From NCBI GenBank assembly GCA_024641625.1, contig JAHECQ010000017.1, forward strand, positions 1-20,135: DNA of 20,135 nt, in the 5' to 3' direction. This document shows, in pieces, positions 13,923 through 20,135 of the stretch. A program made the position numbers and the translations under genes. The notes under the pieces were generated by a model. The model did not search any database, was not told where the DNA came from, and saw only the letters and a list, made by a program, of their open reading frames with translations. Origin of the DNA: Acidimicrobiales bacterium. Lineage in GTDB: Bacteria > Actinomycetota > Acidimicrobiia > Acidimicrobiales > SZUA-35. The first letter of the stretch is position 1. Every line of letters starts with the position of its first letter.

Positions 13923-15572
13923 ATGACCAACGACCAAGTCTCCACCATCGATGCGGCCGCTCTGGCAGCTTGGCTCACCGATGGCGAGGAGCTTGCCCTC
14001 CTCGATGCACGAGAACAAGGGGTCTACTTCCGCTCACACCTCTTTCGGGCCAGCTGCGTGCCGATCTCGCAACTGGAACTTCTGCTGGGCGATCTCGTGC
14101 CGCGGCGCTCCACTCGACTGGTCTGGTGCGACGATGGCGCCAGCGGGCTCGCTGAACGGGCGGCGCAGCGGGCCACCGCCCTGGGGTGGGACCACTGTCA
14201 AGTCCTCGAGGGGGGTACGGCCGGTTGGAGCGCCTGGGGAGGCGAGCTCTACGCCGGGGTGAATGTACCATCGAAGGCTTTCGGAGAACATATCGAACAT
14301 ACGTTCGACACGCCGCGCATCAGCGCCCGACAACTCAAGGAGATGCTCGACTCCAACGAGGACCTCGTGATCTTGGACTCACGGCCCTTCAACGAATTCC
14401 GGCGCATGAGCATCCCGACCGGCACCGACTGCCCGGGCGCAGAGCTGGTCCATCGAGTCAAGGAGCTCGTCGAACGACCGGAGACCCTGGTGGTCGTCAA
14501 TTGTGCCGGGCGCACTCGGAGCATCATCGGCGCACAATCGCTGATCAATGCCGGGCTCGAGAATCGTGTTGTCGCACTCGAGAACGGCACGATGGGCTGG
14601 CACCTGGCCGGATTCGAGGTTGCCAGCGGCCAGGAGACACATGCGCCGAGTCCGGCGGGTGATCGTCGCCAATGGGCCGAGCAAGCCGCCACCGACGTCG
14701 CTCGGCGCTTCGGGGTGCAGTCCGTCGACTGGTCTACTGTCGCCTCATGGCAGGATGACCCAGAGAGAACGACCGTTCTGCTCGACGTACGTTCCCCCGA
14801 AGAGTTCGAGGCCGGTCATCTCCCCGGGTCCCGCAACGCCCCCGGAGGCCAGCTCGTCCAGGCCACCGACGAATACGTCGCCACATGGCAGGCCCGTATC
14901 GTGCTGATCGACGACAACGGTGTTCGCGCCACCATGACTGCTTCTTGGCTTCGGCAACTCGGTTGGAGGGACGCCGTCGTGCTCGCAAGAGGGGTTGACG
15001 TCGTGGCTTCGGACCACGGCGTGGTGCTCCAACAAGGCCCACACCGACGGCCCGATCTCGTTCGACAGGTCGCGGCCGAAGCGCCGACCATCACCGTCTT
15101 GCAGTTGGCTCGACACCTTGCAGCGGGAACCAAGGCACGGCCGCAGATTCTCGACCTCGGTGACAGCCTCAAGTACCGCCAACGCGGCCACATTCCCGGG
15201 GCCTGGTGGGGCGTACGAAGCCGTCTCGAGAAGGCCCGACAGGCCATTGGGGACGCCGACATGGTGGTGCTGACCTCGTCGGACGGCCAAATCGCCCGGC
15301 TGGCCGTCGCCGAGGCCCAAACCTGGTGGCCCGACGCCGAGATCCTGGCCCTTGCCGGGGGTACCAGGGCCTGGCGACACGCCGAAGAACCAATGGAACA
15401 GGGATTCAGTCGTCCCACGACGACGCCGGACGACATTTGGTACAAGCCTTACGATCACGAAGACGGTCAGGCCGAGACGCACATGCGCGAGTACCTCTCA
15501 TGGGAAATCGCTCTGGTCGAGCAACTTCGCCGGGATCCAACGGTGCAGTTCCCGTCGTTCCCTCCCGCCTGA
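13923..15572 (+). CDS. Four-domain rhodanese-like sulfurtransferase
   Basis: The 549-residue protein is a tandem of four rhodanese-like domains. Domain 1 (about 5-110) has a Cys in the active-loop position (LVWCDDGASG, C69). Domain 2 (about 130-235) has the classic loop NCAGRTRS with C194. Domain 3 (about 265-365) has IDDNGVRA, where Asp replaces the Cys. Domain 4 (about 390-490) has LTSSDGQIA, where Ser replaces it. So two domains look competent for persulfide transfer and two look degenerate, perhaps structural or ligand-sensing. A C-terminal segment with DIWYKPYDHEDGQAETHMREYLSWE follows. The start is ATG 13923; it lacks a strong ribosome binding site, and the open frame upstream holds no better start. 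It lies 26 bases after the cupin gene and probably works with it, handling sulfane sulfur or sulfite produced from thiols. Confidence 0.9.
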   Translation: MTNDQVSTIDAAALAAWLTDGEELALLDAREQGVYFRSHLFRASCVPISQLELLLGDLVPRRSTRLVWCDDGASGLAERAAQRATALGWDHCQVLEGGTAGWSAWGGELYAGVNVPSKAFGEHIEHTFDTPRISARQLKEMLDSNEDLVILDSRPFNEFRRMSIPTGTDCPGAELVHRVKELVERPETLVVVNCAGRTRSIIGAQSLINAGLENRVVALENGTMGWHLAGFEVASGQETHAPSPAGDRRQWAEQAATDVARRFGVQSVDWSTVASWQDDPERTTVLLDVRSPEEFEAGHLPGSRNAPGGQLVQATDEYVATWQARIVLIDDNGVRATMTASWLRQLGWRDAVVLARGVDVVASDHGVVLQQGPHRRPDLVRQVAAEAPTITVLQLARHLAAGTKARPQILDLGDSLKYRQRGHIPGAWWGVRSRLEKARQAIGDADMVVLTSSDGQIARLAVAEAQTWWPDAEILALAGGTRAWRHAEEPMEQGFSRPTTTPDDIWYKPYDHEDGQAETHMREYLSWEIALVEQLRRDPTVQFPSFPPA

Positions 15573-15587
15573 GACTCTTCCTTCGGA

Positions 15588-15601
15588 GTTCCACGTGAAA
15601 C
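15588..15601 (+). other. parS: Candidate parS centromere site
   Basis: GTTCCACGTGAAAC differs by one base from the parS core GTTTCACGTGAAAC, the near-universal ParB site of bacterial chromosomes. It lies in an intergenic region 2.7 kb from parB-parA. It is the only such match I find in the window. ParB loaded here would spread and, with ParA, move the origin region. A GTG inside the palindrome opens a 29-codon frame, which I take to be chance. Confidence 0.8.
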
Positions 15602-15798
15602 CACTCCTGCTCAGCGGACTGCCTGCCGTCATCCTGACCAAAGGAGGCGGTCTCGACCCGATGAACTCGGTGCTGATCCACTGATCGTGGTCTCGGTTCA
15701 CACCACACGAGTGATCGTCGTCTTGTTGAGCGCCCCAATCACCACTCGACTCCGGGCCAAGAACGCACACCCTTACCGCACATCTTCGCCCCGTGCCG

Positions 15799-16914
15799 TC
15801 AGCCGGCACACTGGGCGGCGATGCTGGCCAGAGCCGACCCCCGCCGTGGGGCGCGCAATTGATGACGGTCATACCCATTCGTCACATAGCCCAGCGACAG
15901 ACCTGTTTCGGGATCGGCCCATGCCAACTGGCCGCCGGCGCCGTTGTGGCCGAACGTCGCCGCCGAGACCGTACGGCCCATCCCGCGTAAGTTCGACTTA
16001 CCGTCATCCCCGGCGATCACCACTCCGAGTCCACGATTCGCCGGCACACCCATGGGATCCGGAAGAGTATTCCGAACCCGTCCGATGGCGTCTCGCAAGA
16101 TCTCAGAATCCCAGATCCCATGGCTGTTGTGCAGGAGTTCCTGATAGAAGAGTGCCAGATCGCGGGCACGAGCAAACCCCCCTCCCCCGGGGACGCCGAG
16201 AGCGCGCACCTCTGGCTCGTTGAAACGGACCACCACTTCATCGGTGACCTCACTCCCGGGAAGCTCACGAACGCCAAAGACTGCCTCGAGTTCGTCGCCC
16301 GAAGCCGGTTCGCCGACCAGTACCAAGTCGGCAATATTGTCCTGGGCGTCCTCCGCAATGCCGAGGACGCGAGGGAGCCCCGCCGGGATGGTGACCCGTC
16401 GCTCAATTTCGTCACGATAGTCGCCATCAGTTACTCGATCGATGATCTCAGCCAAGACCCAGTGAGCCGAGGTCGGGTGGTATTCATAGCGAGTCCCCGG
16501 CTCCCAATTCAGCTTCCAGTCAGCCATACGATGAACCCGGGTGGACCGTTGATTCCACGTCGGAGGGCCCAAGGGTGCATGAGGAAAGCCACCGGTGTGC
16601 AACAACACCTGTTCGAGGGTGATCGCCTCCTTACCCTTTGCCCCGAACTCCGGAATGTAGGCTGCCACCGGCAAGGTGATGTCGACGGCACCCTCAGCCA
16701 TCAGGGTCCACAGCGTCGAAGCCACCAGCGGCTTGGTGGCGGAGAAGATGCAGTAGCGAGTATCGAGGTCGGCTTCACCAAAGACAGCCTCGGCCACGAC
16801 TTCACCCTGAAACCCCAGGGCAACCTGAACTGACGGTAGCAATCCCTCGTCGACCTCACGACGCGCCCGTTCGAGAAGCCTGGTGATGTTTGTGTTGTTC
16901 AATGCAGCGGCCAT
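15799..16914 (-). CDS. Serine beta-lactamase-like hydrolase (class C / esterase family)
   Basis: The 371-residue protein belongs to the beta-lactamase-related serine hydrolases (PF00144 type), which include class C enzymes, D-aminopeptidases and esterases such as EstB. The SxxK nucleophile motif is SATK (58-61, in YCIFSATKPLVASTLW). TLEQVLLHTGGFP is the conserved segment after it. The YxN-like motif is Y145 in YEYHPTSAHWVLAEII, where the third position is Pro rather than Asn, as in many esterases. FGHNGAGGQLAWADPETG gives the HxG motif in place of KTG. These changes favour an esterase or peptidase over antibiotic resistance. There is no signal peptide, so it is probably cytoplasmic. ATG 16914 is a leaderless start with TAGCGT and TTGATC upstream. 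It is divergent from the amidohydrolase gene. Confidence 0.9.
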   Translation of the reverse strand: MAAALNNTNITRLLERARREVDEGLLPSVQVALGFQGEVVAEAVFGEADLDTRYCIFSATKPLVASTLWTLMAEGAVDITLPVAAYIPEFGAKGKEAITLEQVLLHTGGFPHAPLGPPTWNQRSTRVHRMADWKLNWEPGTRYEYHPTSAHWVLAEIIDRVTDGDYRDEIERRVTIPAGLPRVLGIAEDAQDNIADLVLVGEPASGDELEAVFGVRELPGSEVTDEVVVRFNEPEVRALGVPGGGGFARARDLALFYQELLHNSHGIWDSEILRDAIGRVRNTLPDPMGVPANRGLGVVIAGDDGKSNLRGMGRTVSAATFGHNGAGGQLAWADPETGLSLGYVTNGYDRHQLRAPRRGSALASIAAQCAG

Positions 16915-16920
16915 GGTGGC

Positions 16921-16949
16921 ACGCTAGGAGCAACGGGCCGTTCGATCAA
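16921..16949 (-). promoter_or_regulatory. Promoter of serine hydrolase gene (TTGATC-17-TAGCGT), leaderless
   Basis: On the minus strand: TTGATC (16944-16949), 17 bases, TAGCGT (16921-16926), six bases, ATG 16914. This is the best complete -35/-10 pair in the window. It overlaps the divergent promoter of the amidohydrolase gene. Confidence 0.65.
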
Positions 16950-16964
16950 TCAGAGCCCACGCAG

Positions 16965-16970
16965 TAGGCT
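16965..16970 (+). promoter_or_regulatory. -10 element TAGGCT, leaderless start for amidohydrolase gene
   Basis: TAGGCT, six bases, ATG 16977, no Shine-Dalgarno. It is divergent from the serine hydrolase promoter within a 62-base intergenic region. The -35 region is unclear. Confidence 0.55.
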
Positions 16971-16976
16971 CAGGCC

Positions 16977-18254
16977 ATGGTCATTCCCGACGCGCAGAGC
17001 AAATCCACAGGCACTGGGTTCATGAACACTGGTTCACTCGACCAGGATTCAATCCTCCCAGACCCAGCCGGCTCTCCCCGCTCCACCGCCCAGGTTCTGG
17101 CCGCACTCAAAGTCATTGACACCGATACCCATTGGTCCGAGCCGTACGACCTTTGGACCTCCCGCGCCCCCGCCGCGTACGTCGACCGCGTGCCGCAGAT
17201 GGCAGAGAAGAACGGTCGACGCCGTTGGTGGTTCGATGGCAGCATCCCGATCGGGCTCCCCATCGCGTCCAGCGTCATCGACCGATCCGGGACCAAGATC
17301 ACCGGTACGGCCTTCTTCGAGATGGACAACGAGATGGTCCACCGAGCCAGTTACGACCCCGAGGCCAGAGTCGCCATGATGGACACCATGGGCATACATG
17401 CGCAAGTCCTGTACCCCAACGTTGCCGGCTTTGGGAATCAGAAGTTTCTCAAGTCACCCGATGACATGTTGCGACTCATCAGTGTCCAGATTTACAACGA
17501 TGCCCTGGTCGAGTTCCAAGAAGCCACCAACAACCGTGTTTACGGGATGGCCCTCCTTCCCTGGTGGGACCTCCAGGCCGCAGCGGACGAGATCGAACGA
17601 GTCCATGCCAACGGTCTTCGGGGCATCGTGACCTGCTCGAACCCCGAAGAGGCCGGGCTTCCTGACATGTCCGAGCCCGACTGGGACCCGATCTGGCAAG
17701 CCTGCACCGACTACGCCATGCCGGTCAACTTCCACATCGGCTCCTCCAATGGCAACCTCGACTTCTTCGGCAAGGCGCCCTGGCCGTCATTCGGTGACGA
17801 ACGGAAGCTGGCTGTGGGCTCGGCGAATCTGTTCATGGGCAATGCCCGTGTCATCGGCAACCTCATCTACTCGGGGGTGCCAGAGCGCTTTCCGGAGCTC
17901 AAGTTCGTGTCCGTCGAGAGCGGCATCGGTTGGTTGCCCTTCTTCCTCGAATGCCTCGATCATCAACTTCTCGAAACAGCACCCAACGAACTGGCCTTTC
18001 TCTCGATGAAGCCATCCGACTACTTCCGACGCCAGTTCTTCGGCACCTTCTGGTTCGAACAGGCAATGGTCAGTGCTGCCGTTGACTACCTCGGTCCACA
18101 GTGCCTGATGTTCGAGACAGACTTTCCTCATCCCACGTGTCTCTATCCGAACGACGACGATCGACTCACGGCCACCCTGTCCAAACTGACACCTGAGGCC
18201 ATTCGACTGATCATGCAGGACAACGCCGCCCAGCTGTACCGAATCGAGCTCTAA
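16977..18254 (+). CDS. Amidohydrolase family protein (amidohydrolase 2 / ACMSD-like)
   Basis: The 425-residue protein is a TIM-barrel metal-dependent hydrolase or decarboxylase of the amidohydrolase-2 type. KVIDTDTHWSEPYDLW (45-60) carries the DxH-like metal motif. Later conserved parts are DTMGIHAQVLYPNVAGFG, VNFHIGSS (metal-binding His), PELKFVSVESGIGWLPFFLE and FETDFPHPTCLYP with the catalytic Asp. YFRRQFFGTFWFE is typical of this subgroup, common in soil and marine actinobacteria that degrade aromatic or cyclic compounds. The substrate is unknown. About 40 residues precede the domain; ATG 16977 is chosen because TAGGCT lies six bases upstream (leaderless). The in-frame ATG 17022 is less likely. 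It is convergent with parB. Confidence 0.9.
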   Translation: MVIPDAQSKSTGTGFMNTGSLDQDSILPDPAGSPRSTAQVLAALKVIDTDTHWSEPYDLWTSRAPAAYVDRVPQMAEKNGRRRWWFDGSIPIGLPIASSVIDRSGTKITGTAFFEMDNEMVHRASYDPEARVAMMDTMGIHAQVLYPNVAGFGNQKFLKSPDDMLRLISVQIYNDALVEFQEATNNRVYGMALLPWWDLQAAADEIERVHANGLRGIVTCSNPEEAGLPDMSEPDWDPIWQACTDYAMPVNFHIGSSNGNLDFFGKAPWPSFGDERKLAVGSANLFMGNARVIGNLIYSGVPERFPELKFVSVESGIGWLPFFLECLDHQLLETAPNELAFLSMKPSDYFRRQFFGTFWFEQAMVSAAVDYLGPQCLMFETDFPHPTCLYPNDDDRLTATLSKLTPEAIRLIMQDNAAQLYRIEL

Positions 18255-18327
18255 GGCGGATCTCGAGTTCCAACTGTACGCCCGACTGAACGGTCAAGTC
18301 TGACGCGAAGGTTGAGAATACACAGCT

Positions 18328-18336
18328 TTATCCACA
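18328..18336 (+). promoter_or_regulatory. Exact DnaA box TTATCCACA beside parB
   Basis: A perfect consensus DnaA box in the 95-base intergenic region between the convergent amidohydrolase and parB genes. It is single, with no second close copy. Confidence 0.6.
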
Positions 18337-18349
18337 GTCTGGGGAGAAC

Positions 18350-19240
18350 TCAGGCGAGCCCCTGCATCATCATCTGATAGATCCGCTTCAGATCCTCGAT
18401 GTCGGCGAACTCGATGACGACTTTGCCCTTCGCCTTGCCTACCGACACATGCACATTCGTGTCGAGACGAGCACCGAGCAGGTCTTCGAGTTCCAACAAG
18501 GCGGCCGGTCTGGTTTGCCCGACAGGCTGTGGCCGATGCCCGTCACTCAGCTCGGGACTCACGGACTGCGACTCCAAGACCTTGCGCGTCATCTCTTCGG
18601 CCTGACGAACACTCAGACCATCACGAACAATGACGGACGCCCAGCGTTCCTGCATGCCGCGATCACTGTGGGACAGGAGCGCACGTGCGTGACCCGCCGT
18701 CAGCTCGCCATCGGCAATCATACGCTGGACGGGCGCAGGCAGCTGGAACAGGCGTAACGTGTTCGACACCGCCGAGCGTGATTTGCCCACGCGCCGCGCC
18801 ACTTGATCCTGCGTCATGGAGAACTCCTCGACAAGACGCTGATAGGCCGCCGCCTCCTCCATCGCATTCAAGTCCTGCCGATGGAGGTTCTCGACCACCG
18901 CCTGTTCGAGTGCTGACTGAGAGTCGACATCGCGAACAACCGCAGGGATAGTCGGGAGACCCGCGCGCCGGGCAGCCCGCCACCGCCGCTCCCCCGCGAT
19001 CAGCTCGTAGCGACCCTCTCCCACCGGACGGACCAGAATCGGCTGCAACACGCCCAGTTCCCGTACCGAATCAGTCAGGGTCACCAGAGCCTCCTCGTCG
19101 AAACGCGAGCGTGGCTGTTGGGTGTTCGGCACGATGGAAGAGATGGCAAGTTCCAGCAACCCAACCTCATCGACATCACCGGAGGTCTCTGCTGGAATCA
19201 GCGAACCCAAACCTCGTCCTAACCCACTACGACGGTTCAC
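18350..19240 (-). CDS. parB: Chromosome partitioning protein ParB
   Basis: The 296-residue protein is a chromosomal ParB, the CTP-dependent clamp that loads at parS and organises the origin region. Visible are the N-terminal GLGRGLGSLIP, the CTP-binding motif GERRWRA (83-89), ENLHRQDLNAMEEA (117-130), and the helix-turn-helix TQDQVARRVGKSRSAVSNTL (143-162). The C-terminal dimerisation region ends YQMMMQGLA. I take GTG 19240 as the start: AAGGAGG lies six bases upstream inside the end of parA. Upstream codons to 19282 would only duplicate parA sequence in another frame. It overlaps parA by 14 bases, so the two are co-translated. A candidate parS is at 15588-15601. Confidence 0.96.
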   Translation of the reverse strand: MNRRSGLGRGLGSLIPAETSGDVDEVGLLELAISSIVPNTQQPRSRFDEEALVTLTDSVRELGVLQPILVRPVGEGRYELIAGERRWRAARRAGLPTIPAVVRDVDSQSALEQAVVENLHRQDLNAMEEAAAYQRLVEEFSMTQDQVARRVGKSRSAVSNTLRLFQLPAPVQRMIADGELTAGHARALLSHSDRGMQERWASVIVRDGLSVRQAEEMTRKVLESQSVSPELSDGHRPQPVGQTRPAALLELEDLLGARLDTNVHVSVGKAKGKVVIEFADIEDLKRIYQMMMQGLA

Positions 19241-20135
19241 CCATGACCTCCTTCGCCAGATCTCGGTACGCGATCGCGCCACGAGATGATGGATCGAACA
19301 CCGTGATCGGTTGACCGAAGCTCGGCGCTTCCGAGAGTCGGATGTTGCGAGGGATCACGGCCCTGCAGACCTTCGGTCCGAAGTGATCACGAACTTCCCC
19401 TGCCACCTGCGCTGAAAGGTTCGTCCGAGCGTCGTACATCACCAACACGATGGCCGAAAGCTCCAAGTCAGCGTTCAGATTTCTCTTCACCAGGTCGACG
19501 TTTCGCATCAGTTGACCCAGGCCTTCCAACGCGTAGTACTCACACTGAATCGGCACCATCACCTCGCTGGCCGCAGCGAACGCATTCACTGTCAGCAGAC
19601 CCAGCGAAGGCGGACAGTCGATGAGCACCAGATCAAAATCGTCCGCCACCGTGCGGATTGCGTTCTTCAGCCGCATCTCGCGACTGAACGCAGGCACCAG
19701 CTCGATCTCGGCGCCCGCAAGATCGAGATTCGCGGGCGCAATGAACAGATTCTTCACCTCGGCAGCTTCAATGGCCTCATCCAGGGGAACATCGTGGAGG
19801 AGAACGTCATACATCGACGCCTCCAGTCCACGCGGATTGATCCCCAGACCGGTCGACGCATTGCCTTGTGGATCCAGATCGATGATCAACACCCGGTGGC
19901 CCAGCTCTGCAGCGGCCGCTCCGAAGTTCACGGCAGTGGTCGTCTTGCCCACGCCGCCCTTCTGATTGGCCACTGCGATCACCCGCGGGCCGTTGAGACC
20001 GCGTCCTTGCCACTGTGGTGCCGAGAGTTGGCGATCCTCGGGCTGGTCTACCGGAGCCGTGGCCGTCAGGCGTCCTGGCTGCCCAAATGGCCGGCGCTCC
20101 GGTGCGGCTCCAGCGTCTGCCACAGGTCGCTCGCT
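19227..20135 (-). CDS. parA: Chromosome partitioning ATPase ParA (5' end possibly outside the window)
   Basis: A Walker-type ParA/Soj ATPase that binds the nucleoid and drives segregation of ParB-parS complexes. The deviant Walker A is NQKGGVGKTTTAVNFG, with the P-loop KGGVGKT at 55-61 counted from GTG 20123. IIDLDPQGNASTGLG and LVLIDCPPSLGLLTVNA are the other conserved ATPase motifs. About 47 residues precede the ATPase domain, a Pro/Gln-rich extension such as actinobacterial ParA proteins often have. The frame stays open to the window edge. GTG 20123 is a possible start but has neither a ribosome binding site nor a TANNNT element six bases upstream, so the true start may lie beyond. The stop overlaps parB by 14 bases. 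Confidence 0.95.
   Translation of the reverse strand, partial: SERPVADAGAAPERRPFGQPGRLTATAPVDQPEDRQLSAPQWQGRGLNGPRVIAVANQKGGVGKTTTAVNFGAAAAELGHRVLIIDLDPQGNASTGLGINPRGLEASMYDVLLHDVPLDEAIEAAEVKNLFIAPANLDLAGAEIELVPAFSREMRLKNAIRTVADDFDLVLIDCPPSLGLLTVNAFAAASEVMVPIQCEYYALEGLGQLMRNVDLVKRNLNADLELSAIVLVMYDARTNLSAQVAGEVRDHFGPKVCRAVIPRNIRLSEAPSFGQPITVFDPSSRGAIAYRDLAKEVMGEPS

Noticed and set aside
15595..15684. 29-codon open frame (GTG start, GGAG six bases upstream) coding a hydrophobic peptide ending MNSVLIH
   Set aside because: The GTG is the centre of the parS palindrome, and the peptide shows no recognisable leader or precursor features. The start signal is most simply explained by the conserved DNA site.
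16977..18254. Idea that the amidohydrolase, serine hydrolase and permeases form one catabolic cluster
   Set aside because: They are divergent or separated by unrelated genes and each has its own promoter. There is no shared regulator or substrate clue.

Overview
This is high-GC, densely packed bacterial DNA whose gene content and order suggest an actinobacterium. The Thr-rich tail on the penicillin-binding protein, the TTGTCCACA-type DnaA boxes, the frequent GTG starts and the apparent leaderless promoters would suit a member of the Acidimicrobiia, but that placement is inference. The window probably lies close to the chromosome origin: it holds rpsF-ssb-rpsR-rplI-dnaB, parB-parA, a near-perfect parS site and DnaA boxes. 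There is no mobile element, CRISPR array, tRNA or rRNA that I can see, and no gene-free stretch over 300 bases.

Layout. 1-1038 (+): 3' end of a class A penicillin-binding protein. 1213-2628 (+): DEAD-box helicase behind a structured 5' leader. 2772-4408 (+): ribosomal/replication operon rpsF, ssb, rpsR, rplI, ending in a strong hairpin. 4459-4550: cluster of DnaA boxes, then dnaB (4575-5975). 5992-7485 (-): two small membrane proteins and one membrane-anchored Cys-containing protein, all unrecognised. 7530-9475 (+): Nudix hydrolase translationally coupled to a second DEAD-box helicase. 9481-10641 (-): alanine racemase. 10740-12679 (+): LivH/LivM-type permease pair with no ATPase or binding protein beside it. 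12719-15572 (+): VOC-fold protein, cysteine-dioxygenase-like cupin and a four-domain rhodanese. 15573-15798: intergenic region with the parS site. 15799-16914 (-): serine beta-lactamase-like hydrolase. 16977-18254 (+): amidohydrolase. 18350-20135 (-): parB and parA, overlapping by 14 bases, with parA running to the window edge.

How the parts work together. Peptidoglycan synthesis is represented by the PBP and Alr. Replication and segregation are represented by SSB, DnaB, ParA, ParB, parS and the DnaA boxes. RNA metabolism is represented by the two helicases, S6, S18, L9 and possibly the Nudix enzyme. The thiol-oxygenase/rhodanese pair looks like a small sulfur-metabolism unit.

The most striking non-genic pattern is a repeated promoter/start arrangement. 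Six genes that begin transcription units have TANNNT, then exactly six bases, then the start codon, with no Shine-Dalgarno sequence. This indicates leaderless transcripts and settles several start codons, notably that of alr. No clearly new multi-gene system is evident; the best leads are this promoter grammar, the structured leaders of rpsF and the first helicase, the DnaA-box cluster before dnaB, and the dioxygenase-rhodanese unit.
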